NCBI GenBank assembly: GCA_023415635.1 | Contig: JAEZJV010000046.1 | Span: 124,001 to 188,000, forward strand | Direction of reading: 5' to 3' | Length of the DNA stretch: 64,000 bases | Source of the DNA: Bacillota bacterium | GTDB lineage: Bacteria > Bacillota > Clostridia > Lachnospirales > Lachnospiraceae | Part shown: positions 44,019 to 51,132 of the stretch, one piece after another | Position numbering within the stretch: position 1 is the first letter of the stretch | Layout of the letters: each line of letters starts with the position of its first letter | Notes under the pieces: generated by a model | Database searches by the model: none | The model's input: the letters and a program-made list of their open reading frames with translations, nothing else | Told to the model about the DNA's origin: nothing | Made by a program: the position numbers and the translations under genes

Positions 44019-44060
44019 ATGACCACCGAAAGGCCTAATACTTCTCCTTCCGATGGTCAT
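44019..44060. terminator. Hairpin downstream of sigK
   Basis: ATGACCACCGAAAGG and CCTTCCGATGGTCAT form a 15-base stem with two mismatches. On the minus strand it lies about 65 bases past the sigK stop and is followed by TTCTTC. Confidence 0.6.
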
Positions 44061-44064
44061 ATCG

Positions 44065-44152
44065 TTCTCATTGCTCAAAGCACTCTCGCAGTTTTCTCAA
44101 AAGAAACTGCAATTTACTTCTTCTCATTGCTCAAAGCATTCTCGCAGTTTCT
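44065..44152. repeat. Direct repeat duplicating the 3' end of sigK
   Basis: The 3' end of the gene (44121-44152) is repeated 56 bases downstream (44065-44097) with two differences. The repeat unit encodes KKLRECFEQ and the TGA stop. The copy lies outside the reading frame of the intact gene and is a remnant of a short tandem duplication. Confidence 0.8.
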
Positions 44153-44747
44153 TTAGGGCTTTTTTTTCAATCCTGCTGACATAGCTTCTGGATATACCAA
44201 GCTTTCCGGCGATTTCTCGCTGGGTAACTTCTTTATGGTTACTTAATCCATACCGTAAGCAGATAATTTCACGTTCCCTATCAGTCAACACCTTGCCGAT
44301 TATGTGATACAGTTTCTTAATATCGTCTTCCAGCACTATATTTTCAACAATATCGATTTCTGCTTCTTCGATGATATCCAATAGATTTATTTCGTTACCT
44401 TCCCTGTCTGAACCGATCGGATCATAAAGATATACTTCTTTAGCTAATCGCTTTCCGCTTCTGAGCATCATCAAAAGCTCATTATCAATACAACGGGAGG
44501 CATAGGTAGCCAGACGAATTCCTTTCTCTTCATCAAAGGTATCAATCGCCTTAATTAGACCGATTGTTCCTATCGATATCAGATCATCGGTTTCCTTATC
44601 GACCATATTGTATTTTTTTACAATATGTGCTACAAGCCTGAGATTATGTTCTATTAATTTATCCCTTGCAGTCTTGTCGCCTTCTTTACAGCGCTTCAGA
44701 TAGTCAGCTTCTTCCTTGGTGCTTAACGGTTTTGGAAAAGACTTCAC
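44124..44747 (-). CDS. sigK: RNA polymerase sporulation sigma factor SigK
   Basis: A 207-residue sigma-70 family factor for late mother-cell gene expression. Region 2 reads NLRLVAHIVKKYN and DLISIGTIGLIKAIDTFDEEKG; region 4 reads LTDREREIICLRYGL and TQREIAGKLGISRSYVSRIEKKALKKL. These match SigK over SigE by the length and the N-terminal FPKPLS. I prefer the GTG at 44747, with GAGGGTG upstream; a TTG at 44765 is the alternative. Either way the hydrophobic pro-sequence of Bacillus SigK is missing and in-frame stops close the region upstream. The gene is not interrupted by a skin element. Its 3' end is duplicated downstream. Confidence 0.9.
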   Translation of the reverse strand: MKSFPKPLSTKEEADYLKRCKEGDKTARDKLIEHNLRLVAHIVKKYNMVDKETDDLISIGTIGLIKAIDTFDEEKGIRLATYASRCIDNELLMMLRSGKRLAKEVYLYDPIGSDREGNEINLLDIIEEAEIDIVENIVLEDDIKKLYHIIGKVLTDREREIICLRYGLSNHKEVTQREIAGKLGISRSYVSRIEKKALKKLRECFEQ

Positions 44748-44902
44748 GAAGATAAGCACCCTCAATGCCCAAATGATTCGTTATTATCCTATGATGATAA
44801 CTGACATAAAGTGCCTATCCCTCTTAAAAAGGGACAGAAGGACTAATATTATTATATAAGATGAGCAGTTAATATCATCAAACGGATCAAAAGTAAAAAC
44901 CA

Positions 44903-44939
44903 GGCTTATAGAATACACTAATACTGTATTCTATAAGCC
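44903..44939 (-). terminator. Terminator of the U32 peptidase gene
   Basis: GGCTTATAGAATAC and GTATTCTATAAGCC are perfect 14-base arms with a nine-base loop; on the minus strand TGGTTTTTAC follows. It lies past the U32 stop at 44965. Confidence 0.88.
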
Positions 44940-44964
44940 CGGTCAAAGTTTAATCTTAAAAACT

Positions 44965-46215
44965 TTACTCTTTTCGTCTAACGATATCATAGAGCTCAAG
45001 CTTAACATCAAAATCAACATAAATCATCTGCTGCGGGTGAGGGCAGCTATCCATCTCCGTACCATCAGCATCCTTGATTTCTCTTACAATCGTCTCTATT
45101 GTAGCACCATTTGGTTTGATTATTTCTACCTTCTCACCTACAGAAAACTTATTCTTCTGTTCAAGCTCGTACAGACCGTCCTTTATGCCTGAGACTGTCC
45201 CCAAATAGGTATATGCCTTCTCATAGGTATTATGATCATAAATCTGGTCCTCATGCTTAGGTTTGCCGAAGAAAAAACCAGTCGTGAACTGACGGTTCAC
45301 TCCCTTTCCGATTTCTTCCATATAGAACGGTTTATGCAACTCATAGAGAGCCGGATCTGCGAAAAACTCATCAATTGCTTTACGATAGGTTCTTGTAACC
45401 GTCGCCACATACAGAGCAGTCTTCATCCTGCCTTCCACCTTGAAGCTGTCAATCCCTGCCTTTACGAGCTCAGGGATATATTCTATCATACACAAATCCT
45501 TGGAATTGAAGATATAGGTTCCACGCTCATTCTCTTCTATTGGAAGATATTCTCCCGGTCTTGTCTCCTCCACAATGTGATACCTCCAACGGCAGGAGTG
45601 AGTACAGGCTCCGAGATTTGCATCCCTTCCGGTAAAATAATTACTCAGCAGGCATCTACCGGAGTATGCGATGCACATAGCCCCATGAACAAAGGTCTCT
45701 ATCTCCATTTCCGCCGGAATTTCAGCACGCAATTCAGCAATTTCCTGTAAGGAAAGCTCCCTTGCAGAGACTACCCTGGAGGCTCCAAGCCTGTACCAGA
45801 ATTTATAGGTTTCATAATTCGTATTATTTGCCTGTGTACTGATATGTACCTCCGTATCAGGCAATTCTTCCAAAGCAATTGCAAAAACACCGGGATCTGA
45901 TATGATTAAAGCATCCGGCGTATTCTTTCCCATCACCTTTAATTCCCGGAAGTAGTTTCGTATTCCCTGCAGATCCTGATTATGTGCAGTGATATTGGCT
46001 GTTACATAAACCTTTTTTCCGTAAGAATGTGCAAATGCTATCCCTTCCTCCATATCCTTTATAGAGAAGTTCTTTGCCTTTGCGCGTAAACCATAGAGAT
46101 CTCCGCCGATATAAATCGCATCGGCTCCATATATTACAGCGGTCTTTAAGGTCTCAAGATTTCCTGCCGGGATTAAAAGCTCCGGTTTTTTCATAAATTC
46201 ATTCATACTAATCAT
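44965..46215 (-). CDS. U32 family protein, probable tRNA 5-hydroxyuridine synthesis protein (TrhP-like)
   Basis: A 416-residue protein of the peptidase U32 family (start PELLIPAGNLETLKTAVIYGADAIYIGG, family signature EIETFVHGAMCIAYSGRCLLS). The Cys residues in GRCLLSNY, GACTHSCRW and KDLC are the expected iron-sulfur ligands. In B. subtilis the homologues YrrN/YrrO hydroxylate U34 of tRNA with prephenate, and YrrM (TrmR) methylates the product. The same neighbour is present here, overlapping by four bases. I therefore infer a role in mo5U34 formation. The last position of a conserved block, before a strong terminator. Confidence 0.9.
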   Translation of the reverse strand: MISMNEFMKKPELLIPAGNLETLKTAVIYGADAIYIGGDLYGLRAKAKNFSIKDMEEGIAFAHSYGKKVYVTANITAHNQDLQGIRNYFRELKVMGKNTPDALIISDPGVFAIALEELPDTEVHISTQANNTNYETYKFWYRLGASRVVSARELSLQEIAELRAEIPAEMEIETFVHGAMCIAYSGRCLLSNYFTGRDANLGACTHSCRWRYHIVEETRPGEYLPIEENERGTYIFNSKDLCMIEYIPELVKAGIDSFKVEGRMKTALYVATVTRTYRKAIDEFFADPALYELHKPFYMEEIGKGVNRQFTTGFFFGKPKHEDQIYDHNTYEKAYTYLGTVSGIKDGLYELEQKNKFSVGEKVEIIKPNGATIETIVREIKDADGTEMDSCPHPQQMIYVDFDVKLELYDIVRRKE

Positions 46216-46886
46216 CCAATCTGTCTGAAAGCCATCTTGTAGCTTATAGCAATTCCATCTCCCACCGGAAGTATAATGGTATTAAGCTCCTCCATATGGG
46301 TGATGGTATATAGATATTCCCGCATTCGCGCGTGAATTGTCCTATCCCTTCGTGTAATACTGTATCGGGAGTTAATCACAGTACCATCCTGCAATACATT
46401 ATCTGTAACCAGTATTCCACCCTCTGAAAGCAGCTTCATCAATTCAGGCAAAAAGCTCATATATTGAGCTTTGGCTGCATCCAGAAAGATAAAATCATAT
46501 TTCTGCTTTTGAAGCGCTAATGCCTGAAGTACCTCGAGTGCTTCTCCTTTAAGTAAGGTTATCTTATCCTTGTGGGGAAAGCTCGGATCAGCTAAATTCT
46601 TATCTGCTTCCACGAGGCGCATCGCTACCTTCTCAATTGTCGTAATCCGTGTATCCAAAGCAGTGTATTCACTCATAAAGAGGGCGGAAAAGCCAACGGC
46701 TGTTCCGACCTCAAGAATCTGTCTGGGTTGTTGTAATTGGAGAAGAAATTTCAGGACTCCCTGCGTCTCCTTTTTAATAATAGGTACATGCTTTTCAAGC
46801 GCTTCTTTCTCGAGAACTGCCAATGCCTCCGGCAATTCAGCCTCCAGCGAATTGATATAAGCAGTAATTCTTTCGTTAACTATCAT
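46212..46886 (-). CDS. trmR: SAM-dependent O-methyltransferase, probable tRNA 5-hydroxyuridine methyltransferase
   Basis: A 224-residue class I methyltransferase of the YrrM family. Motif I is ILEVGTAVGFSALFMSEY near residue 57, followed by the acidic loop TIEKVAMRLVEA, and motif IV FDFIFLDAAKAQY with metal-type residues; ILVTDNVLQDG follows. It methylates 5-hydroxyuridine in tRNA to 5-methoxyuridine in B. subtilis. Its stop overlaps the U32 start by four bases (ATGA), and it follows an MltG-like gene, as in yrrL-yrrM-yrrN-yrrO. The ATG at 46886 has GAGGACA upstream. Confidence 0.9.
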   Translation of the reverse strand: MIVNERITAYINSLEAELPEALAVLEKEALEKHVPIIKKETQGVLKFLLQLQQPRQILEVGTAVGFSALFMSEYTALDTRITTIEKVAMRLVEADKNLADPSFPHKDKITLLKGEALEVLQALALQKQKYDFIFLDAAKAQYMSFLPELMKLLSEGGILVTDNVLQDGTVINSRYSITRRDRTIHARMREYLYTITHMEELNTIILPVGDGIAISYKMAFRQIG

Positions 46887-46981
46887 CGCATGTCCTCTTT
46901 CCAATATCAATTATCAATACATTTCGTTATATACCAAGTACTATGTCGGTATAAATACTTGCGACTTTAATTTTTCTTGCT

Positions 46982-47530
46982 CTAATTGGCATCGGTGTCC
47001 GAATTAGTTCCATCATACATTTCTGTTTCTGCATTCTTCTGTTCCGTATTCTCTGAAGCAGTGTTATCGGCATCGGAGGTTTTGTCTTCACCCTGATTTT
47101 CTTTCTCCTGGACCGCCTTCTCCGAATCCTCGTCCTTGACAATTGATTGGGAGTAATCCGTTATCACAGCTAAAATCTCCTCATAGGTCATAGCAGAATT
47201 GATGACATAGGTTCCAGGCATAATTACATATTCCGTAAGCTTTGTCTTGAGAAAGAAGGGATATTTATTCTCTATCACACGATAAGTTTCCAGCTTGGTT
47301 GCAATATCCATCTTGGAATCACCCTTCTTAATCTGGAATACGACCTCTCTTCCGGGTGCTTCCTCCAGCGCAACCGGTCCATAGACCTGATACGCAAAAG
47401 CATAAGCAGACTTACTGAAATTAATAATCAGGAATACCACCAGGATATAGAAGATGATATTCAGAAGCAATCGTACAATAAAGCTCGTGATTTTCAAGGT
47501 TAATTTAACTGCTGTGGATTTCGTTGCCAT
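46982..47530 (-). CDS. MltG-like N-terminal-domain protein without catalytic domain
   Basis: A 182-residue membrane-anchored protein. One transmembrane helix (about 17-42) is followed by a LysM-like MltG N-terminal module (VVFQIKKGDSKMDIATKLETYRVI in part, then YVIMPGTYVINSAMTYEEILAVI). The tail (about 130-182) is acidic low complexity with many Glu, Asp and Asn. The catalytic YceG domain with its Glu is absent. It sits where mltG (yrrL) is found in Bacillus, upstream of trmR. The catalytic MltG in this window is encoded at 35596-37017. GGAGATAAATTG precedes the ATG at 47530. Confidence 0.8.
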   Translation of the reverse strand: MATKSTAVKLTLKITSFIVRLLLNIIFYILVVFLIINFSKSAYAFAYQVYGPVALEEAPGREVVFQIKKGDSKMDIATKLETYRVIENKYPFFLKTKLTEYVIMPGTYVINSAMTYEEILAVITDYSQSIVKDEDSEKAVQEKENQGEDKTSDADNTASENTEQKNAETEMYDGTNSDTDAN

Positions 47531-47608
47531 CAATTTATCTCCATTCTGCCAATACCTGCGAATATGGTATTAGTACAAATTCACTCAAATACCGTTCCTT
47601 AGGTGAAG

Positions 47609-49291
47609 CTATATTTCCATAATGATGGGTAGGATCATCGGATTTCTCTTAGTCTTCTTCCAGATGAAGTCACTGAGAGAATCCCTTATTTCTGTCTTCA
47701 TCTTGCCCCAGTCCGCATTGCTTTTTGTTAGGCATTTATCCAAAGCCTTCTCTACTACTTCTCTGGCTTCATCCATCAGATTTTCAGATTCTCTGACATA
47801 TACAAAGCCTCTGGATACAATATCAGGACCCGCCATAACTGCATTACTGTATTTTTCAAGGGAGATTACTACGATGATAAGTCCGTTCTCTGACAGCAGC
47901 TGTCTGTCACGAAGCACGATATTTCCTACATCGCCTACCCCAAGACCATCTACCAGAATACCGCCTGAAGGAACTTCACTTGTAATAGCAGCTCTCTCCT
48001 GGGATAATGTAAGCTCATCCCCTGAGGAAAGAATAAAGATATTCTCCTTCAAAATTCCTAATGACTGTGCCAGCTCTGCGTGTCGAATTAGGTGTTTATA
48101 TTCACCATGAACCGGAACCGCATACTTCGGCTTTAACAATGTATACATTAACTTAATCTCTTCCTGACAGGCATGTCCGGATACATGCGTATCCTGATAG
48201 ATTACCTTTGCCCCCTTCATTGATAGTTCATTGATAACCTTAGAAACCGCCTTCTCATTACCGGGAATCGGGGTTGAACTTAAGATAACAACATCTCCCG
48301 GTTTAATTGAAACCTTCTTATGAATGGATGCCGCCATTCTCGGCAGGGCTGCCATAGTCTCACCCTGGCTACCGGTGGTGATCAGTACCAGCTGGTCATC
48401 CGTATAATTCTTCATCTGTTCAATATCAATCAACATGTTATCAGCCATCTTGATATATCCGAGCTCGTTGGCTACGGTAATGATGTTTACCATGCTTCTG
48501 CCTTCAATTACAATTTTTCTGTTGTATTTCGCAGCAGAATTGATGATCTGTTGAACTCTGTCCACATTGGAAGCAAAGGTTGCAACTATAATTCTCTGCT
48601 TTGCATAATCGGCAAAGATACTGTCAAAGGTCTTCCCAACACTGCTTTCCGACATGGTATAACCAGGACGCTCCACATTGGTGCTATCGCACATAAGTGC
48701 AAGTACACCCTTCTTACCGATCTCTCCAATTCTCTGTAAATCAATCGGCTCTCCAAATACCGGTGTAAAATCCACTTTAAAATCTCCCGTATGGAACAGG
48801 ATACCTGCCGGTGTGAAGATCGCCAGAGCAGCTGCATCCGCAATGCTATGATTCGTACGGATGAATTCGATACGGAAACATCCGAGATTAATAGACTGAC
48901 CGTATTTGATCACTTTCCGTTTCGTGTTCTTTAACAGATTATGTTCCTTTAGCTTACTCTCAATAATTGCATTCGTAAGCTTCGTAGAATAAATCGGTAC
49001 ATTAACCTCTTTCAATACATAGGGCAGAGAACCGATATGATCCTCATGTCCATGGGTAATCACGAAACCCTTAACCTTATCAATATTCTCCTTTAGATAG
49101 GTTACATCCGGTATAACCAGGTCAATACCCAGCATCTCATCCTCAGGGAAGGATAAACCGCAATCAATGACAATAATACTGTCTTCGTATTCGATTGCTG
49201 TAATGTTCATTCCTATTTGTTCCAGACCGCCCAGCGGAATAATCTTTACCCCCTGTAGGTCTGTTTGTTTCATTATGTTCTTTTCTTTCAA
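47609..49291 (-). CDS. rnj: Ribonuclease J
   Basis: A 560-residue metallo-beta-lactamase/beta-CASP ribonuclease for mRNA decay and RNA maturation, with both 5'-exo and endonuclease activity in the family. Motifs: IIPLGGLEQIGMNITAIEY near the start, metal site VITHGHEDHIGSLPYV, FHTGDFKVDFTP, beta-CASP region MCDSTNVERPGYT, and VHGEYKHLIRHAELA near 385. The start is TTG at 49291 with GGAGGTG upstream; an ATG six codons in (49273) is the other choice. It follows fur by 120 bases with inverted repeats between them. Confidence 0.95.
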   Translation of the reverse strand: MKEKNIMKQTDLQGVKIIPLGGLEQIGMNITAIEYEDSIIVIDCGLSFPEDEMLGIDLVIPDVTYLKENIDKVKGFVITHGHEDHIGSLPYVLKEVNVPIYSTKLTNAIIESKLKEHNLLKNTKRKVIKYGQSINLGCFRIEFIRTNHSIADAAALAIFTPAGILFHTGDFKVDFTPVFGEPIDLQRIGEIGKKGVLALMCDSTNVERPGYTMSESSVGKTFDSIFADYAKQRIIVATFASNVDRVQQIINSAAKYNRKIVIEGRSMVNIITVANELGYIKMADNMLIDIEQMKNYTDDQLVLITTGSQGETMAALPRMAASIHKKVSIKPGDVVILSSTPIPGNEKAVSKVINELSMKGAKVIYQDTHVSGHACQEEIKLMYTLLKPKYAVPVHGEYKHLIRHAELAQSLGILKENIFILSSGDELTLSQERAAITSEVPSGGILVDGLGVGDVGNIVLRDRQLLSENGLIIVVISLEKYSNAVMAGPDIVSRGFVYVRESENLMDEAREVVEKALDKCLTKSNADWGKMKTEIRDSLSDFIWKKTKRNPMILPIIMEI

Positions 49292-49355
49292 AAATTTGCA
49301 CCTCCAATGGTTTTATGTACTATCCTTTATCCATTAACTAAGTGCATTAGATAAA

Positions 49356-49400
49356 ATGATTGTATTAAAAATACAATCATAAACAAACTTGATATGTTTG
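49356..49400. repeat. Two adjacent inverted repeats between fur and rnj
   Basis: ATGATTGTATT (49356-49366) and AATACAATCAT (49370-49380) are perfect arms with a three-base centre. A second pair, CAAAC and GTTTG (49384-49400), follows at once. Either a terminator for fur (TTTT follows on the minus strand) or operators for a Fur-type regulator; the arms do not match the Fur, PerR or Zur consensus well. Confidence 0.5.
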
Positions 49401-49410
49401 TCCGATTAGA

Positions 49411-49869
49411 TTAAATAGTTTTGTTAGCTCTGCATTTCTTACAATGGCCATAAAGCTTTACTTCATGGTCTGCCACGAGAAATCCCATGGTTTTGTTAAT
49501 CCGTTCTTCCAACGTCTCCAATAGATCATCCTGGAAGGCATAAATAGTTCCGCAATCCAGACATATCAAATGATGATGATGGTGGCAGGCATCTTCCTTT
49601 TTGCCCTTGCTAATCTCATAGCGCACATAGCCGTCATCAAGATTTAATTTATCTATTAGATTCAACTCCGATAATACTTGAATCGTTCGGTAAACAGTCG
49701 CAATTCCAATCTCCGGGTATTTCTTCTTCACATAATCGTAAATCTCCTCTGCGGTCAGATGCTTCCCCGGCCTACTGTCTAATACCTCCAGTATCGCAAC
49801 TCTCTGTGTAGTTACCTTCAGTCCGTTCTGTTTTAACAAACTTTTAAATTGTTCCTGGTTTTCAGGCAT
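49411..49869 (-). CDS. Fur family metalloregulator
   Basis: A 152-residue Fur-family repressor. Winged helix (KVTTQRVAILEVLDSRPGKHLTAEEIYDYV, recognition helix GIATVYRTIQVL), then the metal-sensing motif HHHHHLICLDCGTIYAF and a second CxxC (CKKC) near the C-terminus for structural zinc. I cannot tell by eye whether it is Fur, Zur or PerR. AGGTGACG precedes the ATG at 49869. It lies 37 bases after the DUF1292 gene and upstream of rnj. Confidence 0.92.
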   Translation of the reverse strand: MPENQEQFKSLLKQNGLKVTTQRVAILEVLDSRPGKHLTAEEIYDYVKKKYPEIGIATVYRTIQVLSELNLIDKLNLDDGYVRYEISKGKKEDACHHHHHLICLDCGTIYAFQDDLLETLEERINKTMGFLVADHEVKLYGHCKKCRANKTI

Positions 49870-49906
49870 ATCGTCACCTAATTTCATCTAATCTATATCT
49901 ATGCAA

Positions 49907-50179
49907 TTAATATAATTCAATATCATCCAATAATTCTTTAAAAATCGCTGCAACTGACTGCAGCTCCCTATCGTCTTCCACAATATCGTATACCGCCTCT
50001 TCGTCGGTATCCTTAGAAATATCCTTTAAAATAAGAGCCTCAGCTTCCTCATCCTCTTTTCCAGTTGTACTGACTAAGAGGTAGTCAATTCCACCCAGTC
50101 TCGTCTGTTCCAATATCTGAAATACTACCTCTTCACCATCCTCCGAGGTAAAAATAATTTCGTTCGGTCTATTCTCCAT
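49907..50179 (-). CDS. DUF1292 protein (YrzB family)
   Basis: A 90-residue acidic protein of the DUF1292 family (EIIFTSEDGEEVVFQILEQT, DYLLVST, ALILKDI). Function is unknown, but the gene is always near ruvX and ireB in Firmicutes, and it lies here 36 bases after ruvX. GGAGGTTAGC precedes the ATG at 50179. Confidence 0.93.
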   Translation of the reverse strand: MENRPNEIIFTSEDGEEVVFQILEQTRLGGIDYLLVSTTGKEDEEAEALILKDISKDTDEEAVYDIVEDDRELQSVAAIFKELLDDIELY

Positions 50180-50215
50180 GCTAACCTCCATTATGGTATA
50201 GGAACACTCTTCGGT

Positions 50216-50656
50216 CTAATTATTCTGTTTCATTAAATATAACTTATCCAGATAACCCTGCAGAATTAATACTGCAGCAAGCTTATCCACAACCTTTGCC
50301 TTTTCCTCATAATCCAATCCACCCTGAGTCAATACCTGATTGGCTGCCACTGTCGTCAGCCTCTCATCCCAGAGAATGACAGGAAGTCCCATCCTCTGTC
50401 TCAGTTTTTCCGCAAATTCCTCTGACTTAACTGCACGTTCTCCGATGGTATTATTCAAATGCTTCGGGTATCCCAGCACAATCGTTCCTATATCATATTC
50501 GGCAATCAGTTCTTCTATTCTAGCTAAGGTCTGCCTAAGCTTATTCTCTTGTTTTCTGCGTATGACCTCAATTCCCTGGGCAGTCAACAGCAACGAATCG
50601 CTGATTGCTACTCCTACTGTTACCGAGCCATAGTCCAAGCCCATAATTCTTTTCAT
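50216..50656 (-). CDS. ruvX: Holliday junction resolvase RuvX (YqgF)
   Basis: A 146-residue RNase H-fold nuclease (MGLDYGSVTVGVAISD near the start, IVLGYPKHLNNTIGERAVK and LWDERLTTVAANQVL). The conserved acids of the fold are Asp in LDYGS, Glu of WDERLT and the Asp near VVDKLAA. It processes the 5' end of 16S rRNA in E. coli and may resolve recombination intermediates. It lies between ireB and the DUF1292 gene, as in B. subtilis. I start it at 50656, with GGAAG upstream. Confidence 0.94.
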   Translation of the reverse strand: MKRIMGLDYGSVTVGVAISDSLLLTAQGIEVIRRKQENKLRQTLARIEELIAEYDIGTIVLGYPKHLNNTIGERAVKSEEFAEKLRQRMGLPVILWDERLTTVAANQVLTQGGLDYEEKAKVVDKLAAVLILQGYLDKLYLMKQNN

Positions 50657-50772
50657 TCTATTCTTCCAATCTGTAGACGACACTCTATTCACAATTCTTT
50701 AGGATAACTCCGGTCTATCCGGCATTGTCATCCTGTATCTAGATGCTATACCCTGGTACTTATTCGATGGTG

Positions 50773-51051
50773 CTACTTAGATTCCTTCATCTGACTGATC
50801 CCTTTATCAATGTAAAAACGCAACAATTCCTCAATGATTTCATCACGTTCCACCTTCATGATCAGGCTTCTTGCACCCTTATGACTGGTTATGTAAGTAG
50901 GATCTCCTGACATAACATATCCAACAATCTGGTTGACAGGATTATATCCCTTTTCCGTTAAAGCTGAATATACAGTCTTTATCACGTCGCTGACTACAAC
51001 CTCTGTGTCCTTCTGTACCTTAAAATATTGTGTATTGTTTAATTTCTGCAT
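50773..51051 (-). CDS. ireB: IreB family regulatory phosphoprotein (DUF965)
   Basis: A 92-residue protein of the UPF0297/DUF965 family (YFKVQKDTEVVVSDVIKTVYSALTEKG in part, then NQIVGYVMSGDPTYIT, and DEIIEELLRFYIDKG). IreB is a substrate of the Ser/Thr kinase IreK in Enterococcus and influences cephalosporin resistance. Order ireB-ruvX-DUF1292 is conserved in Firmicutes. The first Thr residues in the tail region preceding the conserved core are the known phosphorylation sites; NNTQY here fits. Confidence 0.95.
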   Translation of the reverse strand: MQKLNNTQYFKVQKDTEVVVSDVIKTVYSALTEKGYNPVNQIVGYVMSGDPTYITSHKGARSLIMKVERDEIIEELLRFYIDKGISQMKESK

Positions 51052-51132
51052 TGAATCACTTCCTTCTCCTCCATAATAACATCCAACCTAATCATTCCAT
51101 AGTTATTATATTAATATATTTATCCAAAAAAT

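Noticed and set aside
43818..44078. N-terminal extension of the malE reading frame
   Set aside because: It would translate the operators and promoter of the operon. The signal peptide and ribosome binding site place the start at 43817.
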